A stretch of 64,000 bases of DNA. It comes from Bdellovibrio sp. BCCA. GTDB taxonomy: Bacteria; Bdellovibrionota; Bdellovibrionia; Bdellovibrionales; Bdellovibrionaceae. Position 1 is the stretch's first letter; every line of letters begins with the position of its first letter. Of the stretch, positions 1-7,382 are shown piece after piece. The stretch lies in the NCBI RefSeq assembly GCF_037996825.1, contig NZ_JBBNAC010000001.1:620001-684000 (forward strand), in the 5' to 3' direction. A program made the position numbers and the translations under genes. The notes beneath the pieces were generated by a model, which made no database searches, was not told where the DNA came from, and worked only from the letters and a program-made list of their open reading frames with translations.

Positions 1-1
1 G

Positions 2-928
2 CCGCAAAGAAATGCGCAAGAGTCTTACCGCACTGACAACTGTGATGCGAATCTTGATAAGAACGATCGCTTTGCAGACCGCATCGCTTACGCTGTTGAA
101 TTAAAAATGCAGCCGTCAAAAGCGCAATTAGGTTATGTCGCTTCCTACTTTGCTTTGAATAAAGATGTGAACACGTATTTGCCAAACAGTTTGATTTCGC
201 ATCCTCTTTGTAACGTCACAAGTGATACGCTGAATACAACACTGAACGGTAAAAACGTTCCTTCCGCAGCGACAATCAAAAAAGCCAATGAGTTTGCCAA
301 CAAGATGAATGCCTATCGTCGCGAAGCTCTTTCTGGCAGCAGAGAAGGTTACGTGAAAGCTTCAAAGCTTTGGTCAAAATACATGATGTGCTTGTCGTAC
401 ATGGAATCACTGACGACGGCGGATTCTGCAAAAGCGCAACGCGTGGCTGAGAAATATGCTCCATCAGGTTATCGTCGTCCAGCTGGTGTAAACTTCTATG
501 AAGACCCAGCGCAACCACCAGAGTCGCGTTTAAATATCGGTCTTTTCCAATTCACTCCGGATGCGGGCGGAAATATCCAAGCATGTATTCGTGAGTGGAA
601 TATCCTTTATCCAAAATGCGGTATCTCACAAACGGCAAGTCAGTCTGAAATGATTCGCGTATTGGGAAGCTCTTTGCAAACGTTCAATGCTTTCTGTGCG
701 GCGGCGAAAGTCACGGGCATGTTTGCCGTGCAAGTGAATGCTCAAAAAGCGTATAACACGCATCCTTATAACGTGAATGCCAACGGTACATTGAAAGCGC
801 CAGCAGAGCGTTGCGTGAGCCCGCACATGGCAGTCGGTCGCTCGTACAATCACTTTGCACCTTTCCAAAACGGTTCTGGTTTTACGTTGGATAATATCTT
901 GAGCTGTACACTTAATGGCGAGTACTAA
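2..928 (+). CDS. Exported or cell-surface protein of unknown function, 5' end outside window
   Basis: The reading frame is open from the first complete codon at base 2 to TAA at 928, so the gene starts before the window. An internal ATG at 107 is not a convincing start: it has no Shine-Dalgarno site and coding sequence continues upstream of it. About 308 residues are visible. They hold several spaced cysteines and a segment GLFQFTPDAGGNIQACIREW, which faintly recalls the Gly-Leu-Phe-Gln-Phe signature near the active site of lysozyme-like transglycosylases; this is only a hint. A strong terminator follows. I do not recognise the family, and the missing N-terminus prevents a check for a signal peptide. 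Confidence 0.8.
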   Translation, partial: PQRNAQESYRTDNCDANLDKNDRFADRIAYAVELKMQPSKAQLGYVASYFALNKDVNTYLPNSLISHPLCNVTSDTLNTTLNGKNVPSAATIKKANEFANKMNAYRREALSGSREGYVKASKLWSKYMMCLSYMESLTTADSAKAQRVAEKYAPSGYRRPAGVNFYEDPAQPPESRLNIGLFQFTPDAGGNIQACIREWNILYPKCGISQTASQSEMIRVLGSSLQTFNAFCAAAKVTGMFAVQVNAQKAYNTHPYNVNANGTLKAPAERCVSPHMAVGRSYNHFAPFQNGSGFTLDNILSCTLNGEY

Positions 929-951
929 GATTTAAATCGAAAATGAAAAGC

Positions 952-981
952 AAAAGGCCCTTCATCGAAGGGCCTTTTTTT
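952..981. terminator. Rho-independent terminator, bidirectional
   Basis: Inverted repeat AAAAGGCCCTT / AAGGGCCTTTT with a 4-base loop, flanked by A and T runs. It separates the partial gene on the plus strand from the convergent marR-type gene. Confidence 0.85.
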
Positions 982-1495
982 ATTTTTCGCCAATTTTGTG
1001 AATGCTTTTAATTATTCTTTCCATGAAGTTATTCAATGTGTGTTTTTCACCTTCGTTGAATGCGGACCAGAAGTGACTGATGCGCTCATGGTAAAGAGGC
1101 ACGATCTCATTGCAAAGACGCTCGCCTTTTTCTGTTAAACGAATCACAAAAGAACGACCGTCTTTTTCGTGAGTCATTCTTTTTACCAACTCGGCCTTTT
1201 CCAAACTGTTGATCAGTCCCGAAATCGTCGCCTGCGTGACGCCTACTTTTTGCGCCAATTCAGAAGGCATCAAACCTCCTGGAGTCTTCTGCAACAACAT
1301 CATCAAAGTGAAGCGTCCTGAAGACAGGCTAAAGCGCGAGAAGAAACTATCGAGATTGATTTCCAGATCCGTTGTGACTTTTCTCAACAAAATGTGTGAG
1401 TACAAAGTGAGGTGATCTAACTCAGGATACAGAAGGGCTGCATTCTCTTGGAGTTCTTCACGAGTTGGAATCTCGGTAAAGAAGAGCTTCGCCAT
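980..1495 (-). CDS. MarR family transcriptional regulator
   Basis: The protein has 171 residues, within the usual MarR range of about 140-180. A winged helix-turn-helix is readable at about residues 70-125: LMPSELAQKVGVTQATISGL is the recognition region and DGRSFVIRLTEKG is the beta wing. MarR proteins are dimeric DNA-binding repressors or activators that usually answer to small phenolic or oxidative signals; the ligand cannot be inferred here. The ATG start has a good Shine-Dalgarno site (GGAG, 5 bases upstream). No partner gene is adjacent on the same strand, so it may act only on its own promoter or at a distance. The 3' end lies at the edge of the terminator shared with the upstream gene. 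Confidence 0.9.
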   Translation of the reverse strand: MAKLFFTEIPTREELQENAALLYPELDHLTLYSHILLRKVTTDLEINLDSFFSRFSLSSGRFTLMMLLQKTPGGLMPSELAQKVGVTQATISGLINSLEKAELVKRMTHEKDGRSFVIRLTEKGERLCNEIVPLYHERISHFWSAFNEGEKHTLNNFMERIIKSIHKIGEK

Positions 1496-1507
1496 ACTTA
1501 CTCCAAT

Positions 1508-1530
1508 CTTAATTAGGGTTCCAGATTAAG
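1508..1530. promoter_or_regulatory. Possible MarR operator
   Basis: Inverted repeat CTTAAT-N11-ATTAAG 13 bases upstream of the marR-type start codon. It is AT-rich, and its position fits autoregulation. The arms are only 6 bp, so this is tentative. Confidence 0.3.
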
Positions 1531-1678
1531 TACTGAAGTAGCTTAAGTGAGGGGCCCAATAGAGTGCAAGAAAAAGGACGCAGCTTTAGCGATAAAAAAC
1601 ATGTATGAGAGAATATCGCAAATTGTGGAATGAATGTGTCATCAAGATTCAGTCAAAGAATGAATTTCAGAGCAAAAA

Positions 1679-1724
1679 AAAAGACCTCTTTCATCAAATT
1701 GAAAATCAATTGAAAGAGGTCTTT
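1679..1724 (-). terminator. Terminator of the small exported-protein gene
   Basis: Perfect 14-bp arms AAAGACCTCTTTCA / TGAAAGAGGTCTTT. Read on the minus strand, the second arm runs into eight or more T residues, 17 bases after the stop of the gene at 1742-2134. Confidence 0.85.
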
Positions 1725-1741
1725 AAAAATTTCAGTCGCGA

Positions 1742-2134
1742 TTACTCAAGAGTGTACAAAACAACTTTCACAGAGTCTTTCGGCATAACTGCTTTTTCCA
1801 AGCAAGCGCGAGACGCTTCGAAAGTTGAAGGATTTTGTGCACCAGAGAAAGTGATTAAAAGAACACCGTTCATTGTCTCACCAACAACAGAGCATTTGTC
1901 GTCGATCAATTTGATCACGCGACCTTTGCTCACTGGAAGTTCTCCGTCAGTTGTGTATTTGATACCGCAAGAGAAAAAGCTTTTTGGCTTTGTTGTATCT
2001 TCCACTTTGCCAAGGCAAGTGTTGTAAAGGTCTGTGATTTCTCTTTCAACAGCGATCACGTTACCCACTTTGCGATCCGCAGCGTGAACAGTGAAAGCCA
2101 TCAACATTGTAGCTAGAACAAAAAATAGTTTCAT
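1742..2134 (-). CDS. Small exported protein of unknown function
   Basis: The protein has 130 residues. Residues 1-18 form a clear signal peptide ending in an AHAAD-like cleavage context (VHA-AD). The mature part has four cysteines (NTCLGK, FFSCGI, DKCSVV, RACLEK), suggesting two disulfides in the periplasm or outside the cell. The start is fixed by a Shine-Dalgarno GGAGGA 4 bases upstream of ATG and by the signal peptide. A plus-strand reading frame over the same interval is a shadow: it runs through the terminator and has no ribosome binding site. The gene is monocistronic, with its own terminator. I recognise no family. Confidence 0.8.
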   Translation of the reverse strand: MKLFFVLATMLMAFTVHAADRKVGNVIAVEREITDLYNTCLGKVEDTTKPKSFFSCGIKYTTDGELPVSKGRVIKLIDDKCSVVGETMNGVLLITFSGAQNPSTFEASRACLEKAVMPKDSVKVVLYTLE

Positions 2135-2250
2135 AAATCCTCCGTTATTAGACCCGTTTAGCCTTTCACCTTTTCAGCGAAGCTCAAGCCTTTAGGCAGC
2201 GTGTCTACAAAGAAAGTTAGGCCAGCCTGTTACGCCATTTTCCGGAAACA

Positions 2251-2739
2251 CTAAGGGTTTAACTTGTCTTTAATTTTATCAATACCCGCTTGAGCACAGA
2301 CTTCATCAAGAGGTCCGCCCGGCGCACCGCCCACGCCAATGGCGCCAATAACTGCGTTTCCAGAGCGAATGGGAAGTCCGCCGCCCAAAAGCAAGAAGCC
2401 ATCAATCTGTCCGAGGTTTTGTGCCGTGGGATTTGTTTGCGAAGTCGCAAGCATTGCTGACGTCGCATTTTTTGCGGAGGCCGAAGTATAAGCTTTGCGT
2501 CGGCTTGCATCGATGGTGTGGGGGCCAGCACCGTCCGCACGCACAGAGACTTTCACATCACCGGCAAAATCCACCACTGTGGCTGTGACCTGATAACCCG
2601 AACGCAAACAGTTTTCCACTGCTGCATCGGCCGCCATCTGTGCAAGTTCCAAAGAAATATTTTTTTGAGTCAGAACTCCCGCTGCAAAAGAGTTCAAAGC
2701 AAAAAGAGAGGAAACAGCGAAAACAGATAAGTGCTTCAT
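2251..2739 (-). CDS. HbpS/GlcG (DUF336) family exported protein
   Basis: 162 residues. A signal peptide (about residues 1-19, ending NSFAA) is followed by a complete HbpS/GlcG domain. The family hallmarks are visible: an N-terminal helix with AADAAVENC, VVDFAGDVKVSVRADGAGP, the RRKAYTSASAK helix, and the glycine-rich LLLGGGLPIRSG and GAIGVGGAPGG turns. Members of this family bind heme or small ligands; in Streptomyces, secreted HbpS acts in redox sensing. Here the protein should be periplasmic. The start has AAGGAG 5 bases upstream. No glycolate-oxidase or two-component partner lies nearby, so the ligand is unknown. Confidence 0.88.
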   Translation of the reverse strand: MKHLSVFAVSSLFALNSFAAGVLTQKNISLELAQMAADAAVENCLRSGYQVTATVVDFAGDVKVSVRADGAGPHTIDASRRKAYTSASAKNATSAMLATSQTNPTAQNLGQIDGFLLLGGGLPIRSGNAVIGAIGVGGAPGGPLDEVCAQAGIDKIKDKLNP

Positions 2740-2804
2740 AAAATCTCCTTCAAAGTGGAGAAAGCATAAAGCGAGGCACTTCGTTAAAGCAAGCGCCCGT
2801 GTAT

Positions 2805-3560
2805 TTAAACAGGATCAGGAATTGTCATGATCAGCGCGCGGTCTTTCAACACAACCATCGTATGCTCAAACTGAGCAGTTCTATGATTTTTTCCGGCAAC
2901 CAATGTCCAATTGTCAGGCTCCTCATCGACAAAGCGAGCGCCTGTCGAAACAAAAGGCTCAATCGTGATGACTTGTCCTTCTTTGAGTTTGCGGTTGTCA
3001 TTTTTGTCGTAATAACCGGCAATAAATTTTGGTTCTTCGTGAAGTCCGCGACCCACACCGTGACTTCCTAAGTTTTCAATCACAGTGTAACCATTTGCAT
3101 GGGCCACTTTTTCGATGTTGTAACCAATGACGTTGATAAGCTCTTTGGCTTTCACTGCCGCAATCGCCGCATCCAAGGCCTGTCGAGTGACGTCGAGCAA
3201 GCGTTGATAGTCTTTGTTCACCGGAGGAACAATAAAAGATCCTCCGTTATCAGCATAATAACCACCAAGTTCTGCCGACACGTCGATATTGATCAAGTCC
3301 CCTTTTTGAATCACTTTGTCTGACGGCACACCGTGCGCGACTTCGTGATTAAGACTGATGCAATTATAGCCTGGAAAATTATAAGTGAGTTTCGGTCCGG
3401 AACGGGCGCCGTGCATTTCTAAAAACTTGCCACCCAGTTCATCAAGCTCGCGCGTTGTCATGCCGGGCTCCATTTTTCGAGCCATGTACTGCAAACAGTT
3501 CGCGACAACTTTGCCAATCTTTTTTAGACCTTCTAAGTCTGCTTCCGTCTTTACGATCAT
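2805..3560 (-). CDS. map: Type I methionine aminopeptidase
   Basis: 251 residues, the normal length for bacterial MetAP-I. It removes the initiator methionine from new cytoplasmic proteins. All five metal ligands can be placed by eye: Asp93, Asp104 (11 apart as in the family), His167 in LGSHGVGRG, Glu201 in ITIEPF and Glu232 in QFEHT; His76 and His174 match the substrate-binding histidines. There is no Shine-Dalgarno site before the ATG at 3560. Instead a -10-like TATAAC ends 8 bases upstream of it, so the message is probably leaderless or nearly so. The gene is divergent from nnrD, with 25 bp between the two start codons. The pairing is not an obvious functional one. Confidence 0.96.
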   Translation of the reverse strand: MIVKTEADLEGLKKIGKVVANCLQYMARKMEPGMTTRELDELGGKFLEMHGARSGPKLTYNFPGYNCISLNHEVAHGVPSDKVIQKGDLINIDVSAELGGYYADNGGSFIVPPVNKDYQRLLDVTRQALDAAIAAVKAKELINVIGYNIEKVAHANGYTVIENLGSHGVGRGLHEEPKFIAGYYDKNDNRKLKEGQVITIEPFVSTGARFVDEEPDNWTLVAGKNHRTAQFEHTMVVLKDRALIMTIPDPV

Positions 3561-3568
3561 AGACGCTG

Positions 3569-3576
3569 GTTATACA
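3569..3576. promoter_or_regulatory. Shared -10 region of divergent map and nnrD
   Basis: GTTATACA reads TATAAC toward map and TATACA toward nnrD. Each hexamer ends 8-9 bases before the respective start codon (3560 and 3586), and neither gene has a Shine-Dalgarno site. A single near-symmetric -10 element therefore probably drives both genes. No good -35 is visible for either direction. Confidence 0.45.
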
Positions 3577-3585
3577 CTTAAAAGC

Positions 3586-4434
3586 ATGCAAAAATCCACT
3601 GCTCCCACATTTATCTTTAAGAAACAGAGCGCTCGGAAACTTTTACCGGCTGTTTCACCTTCGGATAACAAAGCATCACGTGGACGAAGCCTGCTTTTAG
3701 CGGGAAGTGCTGAGTATCCGGGCGCGGGGATTCTTGCCGCCAAAGCCGCGCAAAGAATGGGGAGCGGGTATGTAACACTCGCACAGAAAAATATTCCGGC
3801 AGCATTGTTAGAAAATCCGGATTTTTTATTGTGCGACCTCAACAAAAAATCCTGGAGGGACGTGCCAAGTGATGCCGTTTTGATCGGTCCCGGTTTTGGG
3901 GTGAATGATTTTACGGCGTCCGTGATTCAGGAACTTAAAGAGAAAAAAATCGAGCGCGTGGTTTTAGATGCTGACGCTCTGACAGTGTGTGCAAAGAAAA
4001 ATCTTTTTCCACTTTTGCCGACGTGGATTGTGACGCCTCATTCAGGAGAACTGGCTCGTTGCTTAAAAATCTCTTCAGAAGAAATTCAAAAAGACCGTGT
4101 GGCGGCTATCGAAAAAGCGCAGGCTCTTTTTCAGTGTGTGGTTTTGTTGAAAGGTCACGGCACCTTGATCGCTAATCAAAAAAGAATTTATAAAATCGCT
4201 TCCGGAAACTCGGCTCTGGCTAAGGCGGGAACCGGGGATGTTTTGGCGGGGGTTATCACGGCTTTAAGGGCGCAAGGCTTATCCCCCATGCGGGCCGCTC
4301 TTTTGGGAGCCTATGTGCATGGCGCGACGGCCAATCTGTGGAAAGCAAATAAACGCGATCTCCTGTCGATGACGGCCTCGGATGTCCTGGATTACCTCCC
4401 TAAGGTGCTCTTTATTCTTCGACGCGGGGCTTGA
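3586..4434 (+). CDS. nnrD: ADP/ATP-dependent NAD(P)H-hydrate dehydratase (NnrD-type, stand-alone)
   Basis: The enzyme repairs S-NAD(P)HX, the hydrated form of NAD(P)H, in the cytoplasm. 282 residues of ribokinase-like fold with the family blocks in order: LLLAGSAEYPGAGILAAKAA, a VLDADAL block, VTPHSGELARCL, VVLLKGHGTLIA and the nucleotide-binding ASGNSALAKAGTGDVLAGVI. The epimerase half found in fused YjeF proteins is absent, so this is the dehydratase domain alone. The frame is open further upstream to 3385, but that stretch lies inside map; the ATG at 3586 is preferred because it leaves 25 bp of intergenic DNA carrying a promoter. No separate epimerase gene is visible in this window. Confidence 0.92.
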   Translation: MQKSTAPTFIFKKQSARKLLPAVSPSDNKASRGRSLLLAGSAEYPGAGILAAKAAQRMGSGYVTLAQKNIPAALLENPDFLLCDLNKKSWRDVPSDAVLIGPGFGVNDFTASVIQELKEKKIERVVLDADALTVCAKKNLFPLLPTWIVTPHSGELARCLKISSEEIQKDRVAAIEKAQALFQCVVLLKGHGTLIANQKRIYKIASGNSALAKAGTGDVLAGVITALRAQGLSPMRAALLGAYVHGATANLWKANKRDLLSMTASDVLDYLPKVLFILRRGA

Positions 4435-4523
4435 AAAAACTACTAAGTAGGCCTACTGACCCAACCTTGACTTTCTTTTTTGTAAGGGGACAGGTACAAA
4501 CTCCCGAAACCAGGGAGATATTC

Positions 4524-5438
4524 ATGAAGCTTTTGATCGCGGCTCTTGTATGTGTGACTTCTTCAGTCTACGCACAGACATCTTCAACCACAACTCAACA
4601 ATCGACAACGACTGTGGGTGATGTTCTTAAAAATAAAAAGTTTGAAGAGGATAAAGAAATCACAGACTCCAAACTTAAAGCTGATTCAGGTTCTCTTTCT
4701 CGTTACTCATTAAAGTTCTCTCTTTCTTATTTCGGTCCTCCAGTAGGCGATCTTTCTAATGAAATGCAACCAAACCCAGACGGTTCTGTCGGAACTTATG
4801 AAACGGCTTTGGGTGGTTCGATTGGTTTCCGTTATCGCTTCGATACAAAAAGTGCGTTGTCTTTGGGAACGGGTGTGAACGCTGTAACACCGATTCAAGG
4901 TGTGAAACGTTATGACGTTAAAAATCCGTTTCTGTCTTACGATCGCAATGCTCGTCTTGGTGATGTGCAAATGCGTAACAGCTTTGGTGTGACTGCAGTT
5001 ACAAATCCAGCTTATCGCGATATCGGTGAGTATGCGGGTCTAAACTACGACAACTCTTTGGTTTACAACATCGGCGCTTCTGGTTTTGCCGTCGGTTTGG
5101 ATTCTTCTTTGAGCTACTACTTGTTTGAGCGCGGTATTAAACCGAAAAGCAGAAAAGAAGCAGCAGCAGGTCGTTATAGCTTGGGCTTTTACCCACAAGT
5201 GAAGTACAACTTCACGGACAAGTTCAATGCTTACACGTCACTAGCTATCAACTTTAATAATCCACGTGGCACTGAAGATCACACAGTTTTGTGGAACAGA
5301 ACTTTAAGCCAACGCCTGGGCTTCGGATATGCTTTCAGCCGCGATATTTATTTCGCACCTTATTTCAATTTCTATCCTAAGAGCTTCACAGCAGATTCAA
5401 CAACTGTGAATCTTTCGACGACATTCTCGATCTTGTAG
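4524..5438 (+). CDS. Outer-membrane beta-barrel protein of unknown function
   Basis: 304 residues from the ATG at 4524, chosen because it opens a clean signal peptide (MKLLIAALVCVTSSVYAQ) behind a GGGAG-type ribosome site. A Ser/Thr/Gln-rich linker follows the signal peptide. The rest alternates polar and hydrophobic residues with many aromatic-Gly pairs (LSLGTGVNAVTP, SLGFYPQVKYNFTDKF, FAPYFNFYPKSF). It ends in a strand closing with FSIL, as outer-membrane barrels do. The frame could be read from a TTG at 4431, but that would bury the signal peptide. The gene is flanked by a strong terminator and has no operon partner. Substrate unknown. Confidence 0.82.
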   Translation: MKLLIAALVCVTSSVYAQTSSTTTQQSTTTVGDVLKNKKFEEDKEITDSKLKADSGSLSRYSLKFSLSYFGPPVGDLSNEMQPNPDGSVGTYETALGGSIGFRYRFDTKSALSLGTGVNAVTPIQGVKRYDVKNPFLSYDRNARLGDVQMRNSFGVTAVTNPAYRDIGEYAGLNYDNSLVYNIGASGFAVGLDSSLSYYLFERGIKPKSRKEAAAGRYSLGFYPQVKYNFTDKFNAYTSLAINFNNPRGTEDHTVLWNRTLSQRLGFGYAFSRDIYFAPYFNFYPKSFTADSTTVNLSTTFSIL

Positions 5439-5454
5439 AGCGTGTACTACAGCG

Positions 5455-5497
5455 GTCCCAAATTTTAGGCAGTAGTGTTTAAGATTTGGGACTTTTT
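5455..5497 (+). terminator. Rho-independent terminator
   Basis: GTCCCAAATTTT pairs with AAGATTTGGGAC across an approximately 14-base loop and is followed by TTTTT. It ends the beta-barrel gene 16 bases after its stop codon. Confidence 0.8.
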
Positions 5498-5521
5498 GGC
5501 TCGGCTATTTCTGCTAAATAT

Positions 5522-7237
5522 TTACAATAATAATTGAATCAAAGCCGCCAACCAAACGTTGGCCATCTTGGCGTATCCTTGAGTATTAGGATGTGCTTGA
5601 TCGGCGCAGAAATCCTGCGAGTTCACCGCGTTCGACAAGGCACTGTTCATATCCACAACATAAACAGCCCGTCCCAGCGCTTGCTTTTGCGCGACGACAA
5701 GACCAATTGAATTATTATAGTCGGCAACGTAGGCGTTGTACTGCTGATAGACAGGCATCGGGACAATCTTCGCCACCACAATTTTAGCTTGAGGTGCATC
5801 GGCGTGAAGTTGATCTAACAGTGAACTCAGGCGGCCAGGGGTGTTTTGTAAATCGTAGTTCTGGAAAAAATCGTTCGTTCCGATATGCAGAAGGATCACG
5901 TCGGGTTGAGTAGTGCGTACCCAGCCGTATTGCTGAACGCCAGCCAAGATGTCACTGATCTTCCATCCTGAGTGTCCTTCATGAGACTTTTGAAGAAGAT
6001 CTGAGGGCCCTGCTGACCCGCTACCTACAAAATTGAATTTGAAACCACGATTGGTCAGGTGGTGATAAAGAAAATATCTGTACCCACCATTTGCACCCAA
6101 CCTTGTAGCTTCGCTGGTGTCTTCGTAACCAAGAGTGATGGAGTCACCTAGAGCCATAATTTTGTGAATGCGCCCTAACTGAGTCGTGCCGCTGACTACA
6201 GCGGACGAAGGATTAAGAATCACTCCCAGGATCGTATCTGCTGAGTGATCCAATCCGGCCTTGGCTTGACCAGAGTTCACACTTTGATTCACGGCCGCTG
6301 CCAAGTGAATTCGGTGTGTACCCGCAGGCAAATTGAGCGAAGCCGCAGGATAAAGAGCGATGTGTGTTTCACCGCCCGAAGCCGGCCAGGCTCCGACAGA
6401 AGCACTTTGATAAGTTCCATTAAAACCGATGACGGAAGACGCAGTTTCATACTGACTGCCACAACGGTTTGTCGTGGTAGGCAGAGAGGCCTCCATTTGA
6501 CCATACACAAGGGCATTCTTTGTTTCTGTCGTCGTGATATTCGCGGCGACGACATCTTGGGCTGCTGTTGTCAGAGCAAAAGGCGTTTCCACGCCGAACT
6601 TGGATCGCACATCACGAAAGTAGCTTGCAGTGATAAGACTCGAACCCGGACAGTCGGGATCTTCCACCCATACTTCAAGTTGCGCTCCTGGTTGAATAAT
6701 CAACGAACCATGAGTGCAATTCAAGCTTGTGTATTGATGAACCTGCATGCGCACGGTTTTGGAGTTTGCATTGAGCATTCCATACGAAAGAATCTGCTGT
6801 GACTGCAATGACTGTGCAGGACAAATCGTTTGTCCTGCACCTCCTCCGATTCGCTGTGAAAACGATGTGTCTCCTGTGGAGCCAAAACCCGCCCATGAGT
6901 GTACACCCAATAAGGGATCACCTGCAGAAGCAAAGTTGAAGATATTAAACGTAGCTCTGGCAAACGCACGTCCGTTGGCGGGAACTTGTACATCGAAAAG
7001 GACTACGTCATTGCTACCGTTAGAGCATTGAAGCGGAATAGCGTTGGTCTGTGTATAGATAAATTTTTTAAGTGGGTTGCAAGTTTTATTATTTGTTGGA
7101 GGAACCTGGGAAAGATCATCATCCTTTGGAGATAGGGTCTTTACTTCCAAAGGCTGTAGACCACCGCAGTTCTGGAATAATAGAATTATAAGGAAAATGA
7201 AAATAAACGCGACTGAGCGTCTGAAATATCTCAACAT
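5522..7237 (-). CDS. SGNH/GDSL hydrolase lipoprotein
   Basis: 571 residues from the ATG at 7237, which has GGAGG 4 bases upstream; an in-frame ATG at 7267 is less likely. A hydrophobic leader ends in a lipobox (LLFQNC, Cys24), followed by GGLQ, a common start in mature Bdellovibrio lipoproteins. Residues about 60-345 are an unrecognised beta-rich part with paired cysteines. The C-terminal 210 residues are an SGNH hydrolase: ALGDSITLGY (Ser365), HEGHSGW (block II region), LHIGTND (Asn455) and DQAHPNTQGY (Asp546, His549). Such enzymes hydrolyse esters, often acetyl groups on cell-wall sugars or lipids. The N-terminal part may position it on a substrate. The substrate cannot be read from sequence. 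Confidence 0.88.
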   Translation of the reverse strand: MLRYFRRSVAFIFIFLIILLFQNCGGLQPLEVKTLSPKDDDLSQVPPTNNKTCNPLKKFIYTQTNAIPLQCSNGSNDVVLFDVQVPANGRAFARATFNIFNFASAGDPLLGVHSWAGFGSTGDTSFSQRIGGGAGQTICPAQSLQSQQILSYGMLNANSKTVRMQVHQYTSLNCTHGSLIIQPGAQLEVWVEDPDCPGSSLITASYFRDVRSKFGVETPFALTTAAQDVVAANITTTETKNALVYGQMEASLPTTTNRCGSQYETASSVIGFNGTYQSASVGAWPASGGETHIALYPAASLNLPAGTHRIHLAAAVNQSVNSGQAKAGLDHSADTILGVILNPSSAVVSGTTQLGRIHKIMALGDSITLGYEDTSEATRLGANGGYRYFLYHHLTNRGFKFNFVGSGSAGPSDLLQKSHEGHSGWKISDILAGVQQYGWVRTTQPDVILLHIGTNDFFQNYDLQNTPGRLSSLLDQLHADAPQAKIVVAKIVPMPVYQQYNAYVADYNNSIGLVVAQKQALGRAVYVVDMNSALSNAVNSQDFCADQAHPNTQGYAKMANVWLAALIQLLL

Positions 7238-7265
7238 CCCCTCCGCCAGAATACGGTGTCTTAAC

Positions 7266-7286
7266 ACTTTTCGGAGACATTTAAGG
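7266..7286 (-). promoter_or_regulatory. Conserved upstream motif, copy 1
   Basis: On the minus strand, CCTTAAATG followed by TCTCCGAAAAGT lies about 29 bases upstream of the SGNH lipoprotein start. A near copy sits at 32287-32308 upstream of another minus-strand gene of unknown function. The two share a 12-base core and the A/T-rich shoulder. It may be a promoter or activator site. The function is inferred only from conserved sequence and position. Confidence 0.35.
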
Positions 7287-7382
7287 TGAGCTAAAGAGGT
7301 GTGGTGGTCCGCTTCGTGCGCACCCCCTAAATTTCATTTGGATGCGCGGATTCTTGCTTATGATCTCTATGTGAACAGACGT

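Noticed and set aside
1605-2027. 140-codon plus-strand frame
   Set aside because: It runs through the terminator of, and antisense to, a gene with signal peptide and strong ribosome site; no ribosome site of its own.
4431-4523. N-terminal extension of the beta-barrel gene from TTG 4431
   Set aside because: It would bury a clean signal peptide and its ribosome site; ATG 4524 is preferred.
6245-6802. 185-codon frame antisense to the SGNH lipoprotein
   Set aside because: No start signal, unusual composition, opposite to a well-supported gene.
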